Shown: positions 29,001 to 38,162 of the stretch, in pieces | Layout: each line of letters opens with the position of its first letter | Position numbering within the stretch: position 1 is the first letter of the stretch | Origin: Planococcus citri | Lineage: Eukaryota > Arthropoda > Insecta > Hemiptera > Pseudococcidae | Assembly (NCBI RefSeq): GCF_950023065.1 | Contig: NC_088679.1 | Span: 42,036,001 to 42,100,000, forward strand | DNA: 64,000 nt | Direction of reading: 5' to 3' | Position numbers and translations under genes: made by a program | The notes under the pieces: generated by a model | Told to the model about the DNA's origin: nothing | Seen by the model: only the letters and a program-made list of their open reading frames with translations | Database searches by the model: none

Positions 29001-29784
29001 AGGCTTTTAAAACAATACAAAGAAAATTCCAACATCTTACATTGAAAGTGAAACTCGCATAAGAACAAATAGTCAAAATTATAAGAACAAAAAAAGAAAT
29101 GAGATGCGAAATTTTTTCATGAGAGGAAAAAAAGTGAAAAACGGAATGACGCAATCCAGCGACATGAATGACGTGTGATGTTTTTTTTTCTCGTTTTAAA
29201 ATAGCAATAAGTATTGTACACATGGTAGGAAAAAAAAGTTCTACATAAATAGATTCTCACAACGATACCAGATACCACCATGAAAAATGGTTTGCGAAAT
29301 GGTATGATTCGACAATTATCATTATTCTTAATAAATTCTCATTTTAGGTTATGCGATATGATACCTATTCAAAGGTTATATAATTTGAAAATGATAATTC
29401 CTCATTCGAAATATTGCGGTTTTTCTCGAAAAATTGAAAAAAAAAATCAAAAAAGAACAAATTAATTTAAAATGATAGAGAAAACTTTAAAATACTGATT
29501 CCGGTTACTTACATTTAATTTTATAAATAAATTTTGTATAACGTAATGAGCGAAATCAAATGACTTGGGCACAATTGCCAGAGGTAGGTAATTCGACGGA
29601 TCAGTATGAAGACGCTCAATTTTACGAAATTCAACCACAAAAATGAAATGTTAAGTAACAATTTATGCTTACTTCGACTCGCCCTACGGTTTAAACTTTG
29701 CGTTGGAATCGGTGGTTCCGGATTCTCTTCTCCGCCGCCCATCGAAACCCGCCGCAGCACAACGCAATCGTCTACTCGCAACAT
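2356..29784 (-). CDS. Ankyrin-repeat protein, ANKDD1A-like (partial, 4 exons visible)
   Basis: Four minus-strand coding exons join in phase: 29673-29784 (from the ATG), 27509-27618, 16346-16444 and 2356-2454. All have consensus donors (GTAAGC, GTAAGT, GTAATC, GTGAGT) and pyrimidine-rich acceptors ending in CAG. The visible 140 or so residues are a basic, Pro/Glu-containing N-terminus of about 37 aa, then LHEAVIKNDVEAV, APIHWASSRGNIEIMEML and PILMAAWHGHREAVQLL, which fit the ankyrin consensus. Family knowledge: ankyrin repeats are helix-turn-helix protein-binding modules. The order of an LHEA cap followed by HWA and MAAWHGH repeats resembles ankyrin-repeat and death-domain proteins of the ANKDD1A type. 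The death domain would lie beyond the left edge, so that assignment is inference. Introns measure about 2.1, 11.1 and 13.9 kb and carry most of the repeats in the window. An in-frame TAA 36 nt upstream of the ATG in the same exon supports this start. Confidence 0.85.
2455..6927. other. Intron 3 of the ankyrin gene, left part
   Basis: No coding exon, RNA gene or clear transposon end was recognised. The stretch is AT-rich and unstructured down to the Penelope-like insertion. Confidence 0.5.
6928..6941. repeat. Target site duplication, left copy
   Basis: CTAACAATATTAAG, repeated exactly at 8890-8903 on the other side of the Penelope-like composite. One base of the right copy overlaps the terminal C of the element. 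Confidence 0.7.
7077..7111 (-). ncRNA. Hammerhead ribozyme-like motif, minus copy
   Basis: Exact reverse complement of the motif at 8768-8802: CTGATGA, five-pair stem II, GAAAC and a GTA cleavage triplet. Hammerhead motifs are an established feature of Penelope-like elements. Self-cleavage here is inferred. Confidence 0.65.
7179..7844 (-). pseudogene. Penelope-like polyprotein fragment (RT end + GIY-YIG), minus copy
   Basis: 221 residues, identical to the C-terminal part of the plus copy. The N-terminal half is the end of the RT thumb/linker (LIDRMLGLSDACFYGEKIDEI). The rest carries the GIY-YIG endonuclease signature VTCNNCNSDYIGETKQ with following Arg and His. The fragment is 5'-truncated: the catalytic RT palm is absent, so this copy cannot retrotranspose by itself. 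The frame has no internal stop, so truncation looks recent or the copy was made already short. Confidence 0.85.
7852..8700 (+). pseudogene. Penelope-like polyprotein fragment (RT end + GIY-YIG), plus copy
   Basis: The open frame runs from 7831, but the first codons belong to the opposing copy. From about 7852 it encodes SLHNNIKFTIEKENSG then PFLDIQI, the conserved FLD-type motif after the RT palm, followed by thumb and the GIY-YIG domain. It has about 60 more upstream residues than the minus copy but still lacks the RT palm. The stop at 8698-8700 is followed by the hammerhead motif and the A/T-rich tail. Confidence 0.85.
8028..8890 (+). repeat. Right arm of the Penelope inverted repeat
   Basis: Partner of 6991-7851. 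The spacer at 7852-8027 is unique and belongs to the longer plus-strand copy. Confidence 0.9.
8768..8802 (+). ncRNA. Hammerhead ribozyme-like motif, plus copy
   Basis: CAC closes stem I with GTG at 8800-8802. The core CTGATGA is at 8771-8777. Stem II pairs GGTAC (8779-8783) with GTGCC (8787-8791), with one G-U pair and a three-base loop. GAAAC (8792-8796) is followed directly by GTA (8797-8799). Stem III is therefore only the AC/GT pairs with no loop, as reported for Penelope and amphibian-satellite hammerheads, which are thought to act as dimers. It lies about 70 nt after the ORF stop, in the 3' region. Confidence 0.65.
8890..8903. repeat. Target site duplication, right copy
   Basis: Exact match to 6928-6941. 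Fourteen identical bases at the two ends of the composite are unlikely by chance and fit a target duplication. Confidence 0.7.
8904..12139. other. Intron 3 of the ankyrin gene, middle part
   Basis: Nothing recognised beyond AT-rich intron. Short ORFs on both strands lack any protein signature and fail codon-like composition by eye. Confidence 0.45.
12140..12354. mobile_element. MITE, Tc1/mariner-like, copy 1
   Basis: 215 bp flanked by TA on both sides (12138-12139 and 12355-12356). The terminal inverted repeats of about 28 bp read CAAGGTGCCCAGAAATATCG inward on the left and the complement of CAGGGTGCCCAGAAATATCG on the right. It has no coding capacity. A second copy lies at 33021-33228 with nearly the same interior. 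The TA flank suggests mobilisation by a Tc1/mariner transposase, which is inference. Confidence 0.85.
12455..12549 (+). repeat. Degenerate 19-bp tandem repeat
   Basis: About four to five diverged units with period 19, clear at 12474, 12493, 12512 and 12531, built around CAACAACTCCAATGAA-like sequence. Function unknown. Confidence 0.55.
12578..13062. mobile_element. Foldback element / MITE
   Basis: The left end (GGATTTGGATGG, GTGGTCTCAGTACC, CACATCATTAAAATTTTAGC) recurs inverted at the right end (12995-13062) with small insertions. GATGCTCAGGGGTTTCC also recurs inverted as GGAAACTCCTGAGCGTC. The centre holds a second hairpin (GATTATTCAAATTTTC against GAATTTGAATAATC). No ORF. Exact ends and target duplication not resolved. 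Confidence 0.65.
13063..16345. other. Intron 3 of the ankyrin gene, right part
   Basis: No gene seen. Contains a pure A run of about 25 bp near 15965-15989. Confidence 0.45.
16346..16444 (-). CDS. Ankyrin gene coding exon 3 (one 33-residue repeat)
   Basis: Exactly 99 bp, phase 0 at both ends, between TTTTTCAG and GTAATC. It encodes one complete ankyrin unit that starts YGRAPIHWASSRGN and ends DIEAKDK. One exon equals one repeat. Confidence 0.85.
16445..20445. other. Intron 2 of the ankyrin gene, left part
   Basis: No gene seen. A pure T run of 27 bp lies at 17016-17042. Short ORFs here show no recognisable protein. Confidence 0.45.
20446..21080. mobile_element. Long foldback element, 635 bp
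   Basis: Ends AGGGTGGGTCGTTTTTCAA (left) and its near-complement TTGAAAAAACGACCCACCCT (right). The arms continue imperfectly for at least 165 bp: the left arm's TTGATGAATTATAG, AAGGGGTAGGGAAAATTT and GCTCAAAGTTTTGAAAAT all have inverted counterparts in the right arm. A 14-C run lies in the left arm. No ORF. The target duplication is unclear, although both flanks contain GTAA. Confidence 0.7.
21081..24428. other. Intron 2 of the ankyrin gene, middle part
   Basis: AT-rich sequence with GTAGGTACCTA words. Nothing else recognised. Confidence 0.45.
24429..24575 (+). repeat. 74-bp tandem duplication
   Basis: Two diverged units with period 74, the second starting at 24503. Both read ACTGGAAATCC, then AAAATTTTCTACC, CGAGCTGAA and GTATCTGCAAAATGTTAATA. 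It is adjacent to the foldback element at 24667-25143. Confidence 0.8.
24667..25143. mobile_element. Foldback MITE with nested inverted repeats
   Basis: 477 bp with ends ACAAGGGAG and CTCCCTTGT. The arms match for more than 100 bp (GTGACAT, CGATTTCAA, GATTCTTG, GATAGAGGACATCGAACATA). Inside, GAAGTTGATATTTCAGC occurs on one strand and its complement twice on the other, so several hairpins can form. TA precedes the left end. It has no credible coding sequence. Confidence 0.75.
25144..27508. other. Intron 2 of the ankyrin gene, right part
   Basis: No exon or repeat recognised in this stretch. Confidence 0.45.
27509..27618 (-). CDS. Ankyrin gene coding exon 2
   Basis: 110 bp between TTTTCAG and GTAAGT. 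Two bases complete the split codon, then 36 codons encode the N-capping ankyrin segment, with LHEAVIKNDVEAV followed by DVNSRNN. It ends in phase 0. Confidence 0.85.
27619..29672. other. Intron 1 of the ankyrin coding region
   Basis: Lies between a phase-1 donor (GTAAGC) and its matching acceptor. Several ORFs of up to about 100 codons on both strands have no recognisable domain and overlap one another, so I treat them as chance. Confidence 0.5.
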
Positions 29785-29821
29785 TGGGTCTAATGGATTT
29801 ATGGACGTCTCACATCGTTAG
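29673..29821 (-). CDS. Ankyrin gene exon 1 of coding region (5' UTR plus start codon)
   Basis: The acceptor TTTGCAG lies just right of 29821. A short 5' UTR contains an in-frame TAA, and the ATG is at 29782-29784. It encodes about 37 residues (MLRVDDCVVLRRVSMGGG..., ending NRRASR) and stops at a GTAAGC donor in phase 1. That phase matches the two-base start of the next exon at 27618. Confidence 0.75.
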
Positions 29822-32800
29822 CTGCAAAGAAAAAAATCTTCATTATACTTCTTGAATGATTTTATTTTCATTTGAATTCAAACAGAGAACACCAATTCTC
29901 GCTTTCCATTTAAAAATAATAATAAAACAAGATAAGAAATTTTAAATTCAACAAGAGCACGCGGAAAACGAAAATGACTTTCGTCAAATTAAATGTGCAA
30001 GGAAAGTGGAAAAGCCCGAAAGGAAAACGTGAATGCACAAATTTTTGAAAGGAATTACTATTAGTATGTCACGTGATTCGGAATGAGAAATCGGTAGGAA
30101 TAATAGTAAAAATTAATTAATAAAATATGGTCCTCTCTCTCTAAATAAAAAAATTGAAATAATAATGTAATAACCGATAGGTAAGAAATAACAATAGGTA
30201 AGTCACATAATAAGGAAACTTCTGAAAATTTTTTGTCCTCATTTTACTCATTAGTTCATCAACGGTCAGGCGCGATATAAAATAATATAATCTCAGCTCA
30301 TTCATTAGAATGGAACTCATTCTCCTTCGATCCCAAGGTACCTACAAAATTCAATGCAGGAAACTCGTACTAAGTATAAAAATAATGAAAAATGCCAAAA
30401 AAAAATCGAAGGGAGGAAATAAAAATTGGATCGTTGGTTTTGCTGCGAGTCTAGTGAAATGATATCATTTGGAAAATTTTGCTCGAGAGTGATTTTAATA
30501 GCTGAAAAAGTTACCTCGAAATATACCTATGAGGTAGAATTTTCATTCCTTTGACTTCGTTTCATCCTTTAAAAAGTTCAAAATCAAAATAAAAAAAATA
30601 CGTATATGGGCCTGGGATATTTTAGGGTAGAATCGCAGCTTTCTGACGAGGCATTAAGGCATTATGCAACTTTTACTGACCCATGCAGTACACGCTATAC
30701 ACGTATGTTTGCTTAACCACAGATTGCAGGTGCAATGGCATGTCCATAAGAAATCATCCTCAATTACTATTTCTTGTGACTAGAGATACAATTTTGATAC
30801 GATATTTCTACCTCTCGTAAAATTTCTCACCAAGATATTCCGCAACTTTTTTCTTACAATTACATTGTTACATAAGATTTCACCGTAACTCCATAAATTC
30901 ACTGAAAAATAATCCTACCAAACAGAAATCCTATGTGAAATTTACATACATTCGATGGAAGGTAATAAAACGTAAAATGTTTTGCGCGTGAAGAATATGA
31001 AATGCGTTCGACTATAATTTTTTTTTCAAATAGGCAACACATGTAACATTCATGAATACAACTGTCCACATTTTAGGGTCAAAATGAGTGTCCAGCACAG
31101 CACAAGCCATAGAATTTACGCTAGTTTTCTTTTCGAGGAAATTGCGATTTCACATTTTCTGAACACTCAAAATGTGTAACATTTTTTAAAAATAATTTTC
31201 ACGTGCGAATGAATAAAAAAAACATCCACCTCGTACATTCATATTTTCTCATTTTATCAAAATATACTCAGGTTTTACATTTCCTTGAATTTTATTGTCT
31301 ACATGTACCTAGACCTATACCTGCCTGCCTACCCATTTGGTTCATGGTCATGCAAACGAAAAGCAAAGCAAGGCATATCAGATAGGCACGTTTTGTGACA
31401 TTTTTAGCTTTACGAATTTAAATCACTGTTTTCTCAAATATTACGATCCTAGAGAATGAAAAAATCATTGTAAATCAATGTCCGTACTTCGCTGCGCACA
31501 AAAAATTTTAAAAACCTGACGAGAAAGGCATGATGAAGAATCGAAGAAGGAAAAAGATGAACACAGAACGTCTTTCAACTTGAAGAAAAATTATTAATGG
31601 ATAAATTCGATTCAATTTCAAGCGGAAAAAATTATTTAAAAAAAAAAGCATAATAAACAGAAGAAAGCGTACACAATTCAAGCAACCACGCCATCCGAAA
31701 ACATTTTAATTATGAAAAATAGTCTACTTTGTTTATTCACGAAGCTTATCCGGAATTTCGGAATTCTTCAACTCTACAGTATTTTTACAAGGGAAAGCTT
31801 TTGAACAGGGTGCAGTGTTTTCATGCAGAAAGGCTCATTTAAAGGCAAAAAGGTTTCGTTGTGGTGCAACGCTTAATTTTTGGTTAATTAAATCGAATGT
31901 GGTGAGAAACACAAATTAAAACAATGCAGAATTTCAGAAGTAGTTCTCACGCTATTTCATGCATAAGCGTATTGCTTTTCCATTGACATGACGGTCTCAT
32001 CAGCATACGTCAGTCTGAACGCATTTGTCGTTCAACCGATAATTTTGGCTTAATATGTACATCATTATTACATTATTAAATGTATAGATAGTAAGTCCAA
32101 CTATTTCGTGAAAATTAAATACACACAGTTAGAGCTGAAATGAATCTGACAATCACATTTAAAATTTAGAATTGTCGAGATTTACATAAATGATTCTCTT
32201 GTAACGTTTGAATAAGTATAGACCTAATTTTTATTCGAGAAACAGCATTCCGGACGATTTCACAATTACTTATTTCATCAAGGGTGGAAGTGAAATGTCA
32301 ACCCAGAAAAACTACGCAATGAAATCAACAAACAAAACAACTGAAATAAGTTTTCATCACCTGAATAAATTTTGATTGAGCTCTGAGCGAGTTTCAACTT
32401 AAACTATTTTACGCAGATCTTTCACTTTCATTAGCCTTTTTACTTTGGTTGAAAACAATGCTGCTTTTCAAATTTTAATTAAATTATTATTATTGCTAAA
32501 ATCTTAAGCCGAATTTTAATTATATTTTTTCTTGGATTAATTGGATTTCCTTTTAAAGTTAATTACATTTTGTCGTTCATAAAAATTCGGATTTTGTTCG
32601 AATGTTTTTTTTTCCTCAAAAGAACTACGCATAGAAATGCAAATAGTGGGACTAGAACACCGTGGACGAACATACCACTGTGTTGAAAGGAAAAGGGTTA
32701 AGTTTGAATATTTTATTTAGATCCGTTATATTGATATCAATTCGTGTATGCGGTGTATGTATTTAAATTGCGGTGCTACTTAATGTTTGGTATTTTGTAG

Positions 32801-33020
32801 AGAAAAAAATTAATTTACCTATACGAACAAATTTTACTTCATACTAATTTGATGAATGGTTGTAGGTCTAGGTACAAGGTATACACAGGATATTCTTACG
32901 CTCTGGAGGGTAAAATACCTACTTAGCTTAGCAACGTGTCGTAAATTCGGGAGAATTACTCGTAGGTAGGTACTTTCATTCATTGGATACGTACAAGGTA
33001 ACACCGAAGGTATAAGAGTA
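29822..33020. other. Probable 5' UTR intron of the ankyrin gene
   Basis: Non-coding by inspection. If the exon at about 35695-35890 belongs to the ankyrin gene, this is part of a 5.9-kb leader intron. Confidence 0.4.
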
Positions 33021-33228
33021 GGGTGCCCAGAAATATCGAGTACCCCTAAGAAAGTTTTTCATTAATAATATAGGTTGGCAACGTGAAATAGATGCATATG
33101 ATTGGTGAAATATTATCTCTCCAGTCCAACAACCAATCATGTGCTATCATTATTATCATTCACTGTAACCAACCGAAGTATTTTAGTAGGAACTTTTTTA
33201 GGGGTACTCGATATTTCTGGGCACCCTG
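33021..33228. mobile_element. MITE, Tc1/mariner-like, copy 2
   Basis: 208 bp, preceded and followed by TA. Same terminal repeats and nearly the same interior as 12140-12354 in the same orientation, with the first two bases (CA) of the left end missing and small internal changes. Two ORFs overlapping it are chance. Confidence 0.85.
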
Positions 33229-33974
33229 TACATATGTACTACATGTACGTGTTCTACCTATTCGTTTTTGTCACCACAGCTTAAAGACCCATTCTGGCGA
33301 TAAATTTGGTAAAATTTAATCAACATTATCGAAAAACACGCTTGAGTAGGCGAAATGCATGATTTGTTAATAAACCGACGCAAACTGATTGCTAAAAATA
33401 TGCTTTACGTTTAACAATCAATAACTGTCAACTATACAATACGCAATCACATCGTGGACCTTTGATACTTTCGGCTTTTATAACTTTTACGAGAGCAGAA
33501 CTCATCATTTATCAAACTATGATTGAGATGAAAGTTCTATTCAACAGCCGTTGAAAAAAGAAAGTCACACATGCATCAGAATAAGCAACTCGAGCTAATT
33601 ATTCGCTTAAATGTAACTTTTCAGCTTTTGCCTTTTGGGTAATTATAGTCCACGTGTTCTTCCTCAAACTGCCTTACGTTCAGCGTGTTCCTTATTCCTT
33701 TTACGTATTAATGTTGACATAATTATCTTAGCTGAAACTTTTCAGCCGTAATTATTACAATCATCATTTAGAACTAAATGGGTAGATGTATACTAGGGAA
33801 AATATATTACAAAAAGTAATTCTGTCGCTCGTATACATTATTTTCATACACATCGGTATGCTTGCTACACTTAAACCGAAAAATGCATCAAATTGATCTG
33901 AGTTCTCAATTCCAGCTAAGTACATCATAAAATATTAGACAATTGAACATTAAAAAACGGGGAAATATTTTTTG

Positions 33975-34904
33975 CACGACGAAAAAGGGCGTCATCACGA
34001 CAAGCATTTTTTCGTTCATAAAAGATGAATGAACGACGAAAAATTATGAAGTTCCACGCCAGATGACGCCCGACAATAAAGTATTTATGAACGACTACAA
34101 TTTAATAACGAGATAAGCAGTATTCACGACAAAATAATTTCATACAGGACAGAACATTATGAGTTCAATTACGTTTATATTTTGTACAAATTTTAACAAA
34201 TGATCAACTGAGGGTTTCTTTTTAAAAAATTTGAGTGAAATTGTGACTCAGTAGAGGAGAACCAAATTGACCTAAGCGAAGCGAGGGAAAAATCTTAGGC
34301 AAAAAAATGAGAATTTTGAGGATAGATCGGCCATTTTGACGACAAATAAACGATAATTAAATACATGATTGTAAAAAATTTGAATTTTTGAAAACTGAAA
34401 CTAAAATATTGTTGGAATTTTTGTATTTTCCTAACTTTCTTGAATTTCTCACAATTTCCAAATTTTTTTCTACTTTCGCGGAACCGGAGGGGGGGGGGCA
34501 AACTGTCTCTCCTTAGCCCCCTTTCGCTTTTCGTACCTGAGGTCAAAAAACGAAGGGGGTCATCCATCAAAGTCCACAAAACATTACTTCTATAAAGAGC
34601 AATTTTTTACATACCTACTTCGTTTTTTTGGTATCATTTTAATATTTTGAAACGTTTATTTCTGTCGGTGAAACGCCTGTTTTTGATAGAAAAATTTTGT
34701 CGTGCATTGCCTTATATAGCAGTGGAAAGTAATTAAATGTCGTGAATTTTTTAATTCGTCGTTTGATACATTATTTTGTCGTTGGAGTACCTTTTATGTC
34801 GGGGTAAGCTCTTTATTGTCGGGAATTTCCAATTTAGTCGTGAAAATGATTTTTCTGGCGTGAAAGTGCCTATGCTTGTCGTGCTGACGCCCTTTTTTGT
34901 CGTG
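33975..34904. mobile_element. Foldback element with ~20-bp periodic CACGAC/GTCGTG motif
   Basis: 930 bp. The left end CACGACGAAAAAGGGCGTCA and right end (complement of CACGACAAAAAAGGGCGTCA) are inverted repeats, continued by CACGACAAGCAT on both sides. In the right arm the C of GTCG falls at 34701, 34741, 34760, 34780, 34800, 34820, 34839, 34859, 34880 and 34901, a step of 19-21 bp with one degenerate slot near 34720. The left arm has the complementary motif with looser spacing (33977, 33998, 34034, 34057, 34071, 34092, 34109, 34127). The interior has no convincing ORF. An 11-G run lies near 34488-34498. Confidence 0.7.
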
Positions 34905-35694
34905 GTATTAAATCACACCCTTAAAAAACCTTTAATAGATATTTCTTGAAACTGTGACATTATACACTAAAGAAAGTAGATAGGTAAGTTCACTTTTTGA
35001 TTTGAAATGAAGTAAAAACAAAATACCCACGAGGAATATATTCAATGAATATGTTCCTGTTTTAATCAAAGTAATACCTGAGAATGTAAAAAAAAAGTCA
35101 CATATTGGTTGACTTCCATTTAAATAAAATAGATATTTTTTTCTCTTTGTAGTTACTTTCTAACTAACTACCTACTACTAAAAAGAAAAGTTGTTTATTT
35201 TTAATTTTTCTTCTTTAACACAACATTTTATGCATCGTACCATAGGTAATTGCAAAGCATTTCTCGGGGCGATTTTTTTTTTTTTTCATTAAATAATTCA
35301 TTAATTGCTTCGAGGTTTTAAAAATTTTATCCATTTATTAATTTTAATAAATTTCAAATTTTTGGCCTATTTTTTTCATACTTGATGAAAAATACTAGTT
35401 ACAGGTTAAAAATAGTATAAATTTGTCAAGTACATACAAGAGTTTATTTTTTAGAGAGAAAAAGTTACCAAATTGATAGTATCCACATGTGAAAACATCG
35501 CTTCAATCTTCTGCTTACATGAAAATGCTCGCGAAAATACCATTTTCGGTCACTTTAACAATGTGACAATTTTATTACCCCGCGTAGTAATACTTGATGT
35601 AATTTATTAGAGTAAAAAACCACATTCGGAAAGTAAACATTCGATTTGTAGCTGTATCAACTTTTTGAAAATGTGTATTTTGAAAACAACTTAC
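34905..35694. other. Non-coding, probable leader intron
   Basis: AT-rich. Ends at a GTAAGT donor (minus strand, 35689-35694). No gene seen. Confidence 0.4.
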
Positions 35695-35890
35695 TTGATG
35701 GTTCTGGATATGATAAATCATGACGATTTAGAAAATTAACCGAAGTGATATGTTCGCACCGACGACATCGCTTTTTCACCGAATCAAACGTTTTAACGTA
35801 AGTAAGAGACGACAAGTAGAAACCATGGCGCGCACGTTATATTCGAGCAAAGGTATCCGAAAAACTGCCACCGGTGTCGAAAGACTACGT
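35695..35890 (-). promoter_or_regulatory. Candidate first (5' UTR) exon and promoter of the ankyrin gene
   Basis: On the minus strand a TTTATAAA box (about 35914-35921) is followed about 25-30 bp later by a CpG-rich stretch (35740-35900) unlike its surroundings, and the exon would end at CAA/GTAAGT (35689-35694). The next in-order acceptor is TTTGCAG beside 29821. A strong-context upstream ATG (GCGCGCCATGG, about 35825) opens a frame of only some 16 codons. Assignment to the ankyrin gene is inference from order and strand. Confidence 0.4.
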
Positions 35891-36779
35891 CGTCTCGCTT
35901 TGCACCTTTTACGTTTATAAATTTTTTATTTGCGTCAGGATGCGGCGGGTGTCTATTAACAATGTGGTATAGTTATTCACTTTGCACCACAAGCTATTGA
36001 TTCTCTTCCTATTAAACAGACATTAAATCAGATGCGAGTAATTTACAATTACAATACGTAAATGTACATAGTTACTTAATTGAACGATCATACTATAATT
36101 AATTGCTCACTTACTTTCTAAGAAAAACATGGACTGTTTTCATCTTCAATTTCATTCCCTGATTCCATCTCTTTTTCCGGGATCCGGGTATATGTATCTG
36201 AACTTCAAGATGAGGAACTAGAGAATAGATATGCCCTTTAATTGTGGTGATGTGAAGAAACATGATGATATTTCATTTCAGAATTAACTGAGTCAAGCAT
36301 GAAAATGATCAAAATTTCAGAAACTCCAAAACAAAACTCGACTTGAAATTTGAAAATTGGAATTACACAGTGATAACTGATAACTGATAAGCGTGTCCAA
36401 AAATCAAAAGGTTGCCTTTACAGAAGCGGGAAATTTATCTAACCCTCGCGGCCTCGCCCTCCCACCACTTCAACTGCCCTCAACAATTAACCTAAATTAT
36501 CACTCAAAGTATTGAATTGAATATGAGTACCTATTATTTTACATACATGATGCTAATGCAAATCGTACTCGATGAATTAGTACGTTACTCGCATTTCGGT
36601 ATTAAAATAATTTTTACTATCAAAGGGAATTTTCCTCCCTTTTTCCCTGCAACAAAACCTTGCTTTCATCCCTGATACTGATAACAGAAATCAACAGAAA
36701 AAACCATTTGTTGCTTGCATCATGCATGCTTGATGAGTATTTTGAAGCCATTGAACTTAAAATTGTGTATGATGATCAT

Positions 36780-37003
36780 TTTTCTATGTGATTTTCCCGT
36801 TGTCTATCGAATGTTATTGTGCCGGCTTCAATACGAATTACGAACTAGTTATTCGCTTCTGTTCATTTTGATTTGACGGTCGTCCTCATCCACTGTAGAT
36901 TCCAGCAATCCTGAATCCAGCCGAACGACGGAATGCTCATCGTATCGTATCAATGATTGTATCATTCACCGTGAAGATTTCGGGGTTTTGATATTGCAAA
37001 TTG
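36780..37003 (+). other. Candidate 5' exon of an unknown plus-strand transcript
   Basis: A less AT-rich, CpG-containing segment ends in TTG/GTAAGT (GT at 37004-37005), a consensus donor on the plus strand. A plausible acceptor (TTCCACAG) follows at 37347, only 21 bp before the LTR element. The 5' limit is a guess. I recognise no protein. Confidence 0.25.
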
Positions 37004-37364
37004 GTAAGTAATTCGAAAATGTTAAAATGATCTATTAAGTATTATGTAAGTAGGCCTACATATTCATCATTTTTACATCTACGTTATTCATGAATAAATA
37101 AGTAGTTTTGTTAGCATTATCAGCTGGTGTTACATTACACATAACTACACGATAGAAGAACGAACACTTACAGCTACTATAGAATATAGATACTTACAGT
37201 CACAGTTTTCGACAAACATACGATGATAGATTTTCTTACCAACTGTAACCAAGAACCAAGCATTCAAGCACCAGCCTTAAGTTACAAATTACAATTTGCA
37301 TGCAACATCATCAAGATTTCGAGTAACTTGGGTACATTATTCCACAGGTGCGATGAACGAAAGA

Positions 37365-37368
37365 AATG
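37365..37368. repeat. Target site duplication AATG, left
   Basis: AATG immediately before the 5' LTR and again at 47343-47346 immediately after the 3' LTR. Confidence 0.85.
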
Positions 37369-37636
37369 TGAAACGGCACCTCCTCCGCCATAATTACGCC
37401 AATATAGCTAGAAGTAAAAGTTCAAAGTTAGATTGTGATGTACTTGTTATAACTGGCAACGTTGCTTTATGTATGTATCTTTTCAAAGTAACGGTTTCGT
37501 ATTGAATATATGTATTATTACCTTTCTGTCATGTCAACGAATATGTTATTATACGCCCTGAGAAAAGATGTCTCGTAGTTTTTATTACAAAATACTTCTT
37601 AAATGGTAATAAAATGCTCACAAAGTACCCGGTACA
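37369..37636 (+). repeat. 5' LTR (268 bp)
   Basis: Starts TGAAACGGCACC and ends ACCCGGTACA. AATAAA, a likely polyadenylation signal, is at 37608-37613, close to the 3' end. No difference from 47075-47342 was found by eye. A short ORF reaching into it is incidental. Confidence 0.95.
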
Positions 37637-37640
37637 CTAG

Positions 37641-37658
37641 TGGCTCCCATCCGGTGGG
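37641..37658 (+). promoter_or_regulatory. Candidate primer-binding site
   Basis: Four bases after the LTR, TGGCTCCCATCCGGTGGG begins with TGG, the complement of a tRNA CCA end. It partly resembles a tRNA-Glu 3' end, but with mismatches I cannot resolve, so the primer is not assigned. Confidence 0.5.
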
Positions 37659-38162
37659 CACGATTTTCTTATAAAAAGTGCGATTTATTTCTGTTTTATA
37701 AAAAACTATTCTACACGATTGTATCGTCGTAAGTTTCCATTGTTCGAAACCGCGTGTGCAACTTTATTTTCTTATAAAATTCGCGACAATTTATAGAAAT
37801 GATTACGTAGTTCCTGATCAATTAGAAATAAATGTTACTACTCATTCCAGTAAGTGTAACCTGTTTTTCGTGAAATATTGCGCCGGAAAAACGTCAAAAT
37901 TCCGCGCAATATTGTATCAGATAAGTCGCTTTCAAGACCAATCACGCCGAATCAATCTCCAATCCTCAAGCTACGGAAACGCGAAGTTCAACGTGTAGAA
38001 ATAATTAAGAAAAGTGTTCGTAAAACAAAGAATGTTCCAATAGAAATAATCAATCCTAGTGTTGAAGTTTTTGAAGATTTTTATACGAATCAAATCCGAG
38101 CATTGTTTGAAAACCTCCCGTTTTCAAACCTAGCCGAGTCAGTACGTGAAAACTTGTCGGAA

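Noticed and set aside
28661..29223. Cluster of ORFs up to 102 codons on both strands
   Set aside because: Overlapping frames without domain or conserved motif; lies within the intron between two verified exons.
34295..34579. 94-codon minus ORF within the foldback element
   Set aside because: Non-arm interior of the element; Phe/Lys-rich, no transposase motif such as a DDE signature.
33975..34904. Periodic array as a CRISPR
   Set aside because: The repeated part is only about 6 bp, spacing 20 bp, mirrored in two arms; the host is a eukaryote.
37756..37998. 80-codon ORF in the LTR-element leader as the Gag start
   Set aside because: Different frame from gag and ends inside it; no slip site joins the two that I can see.
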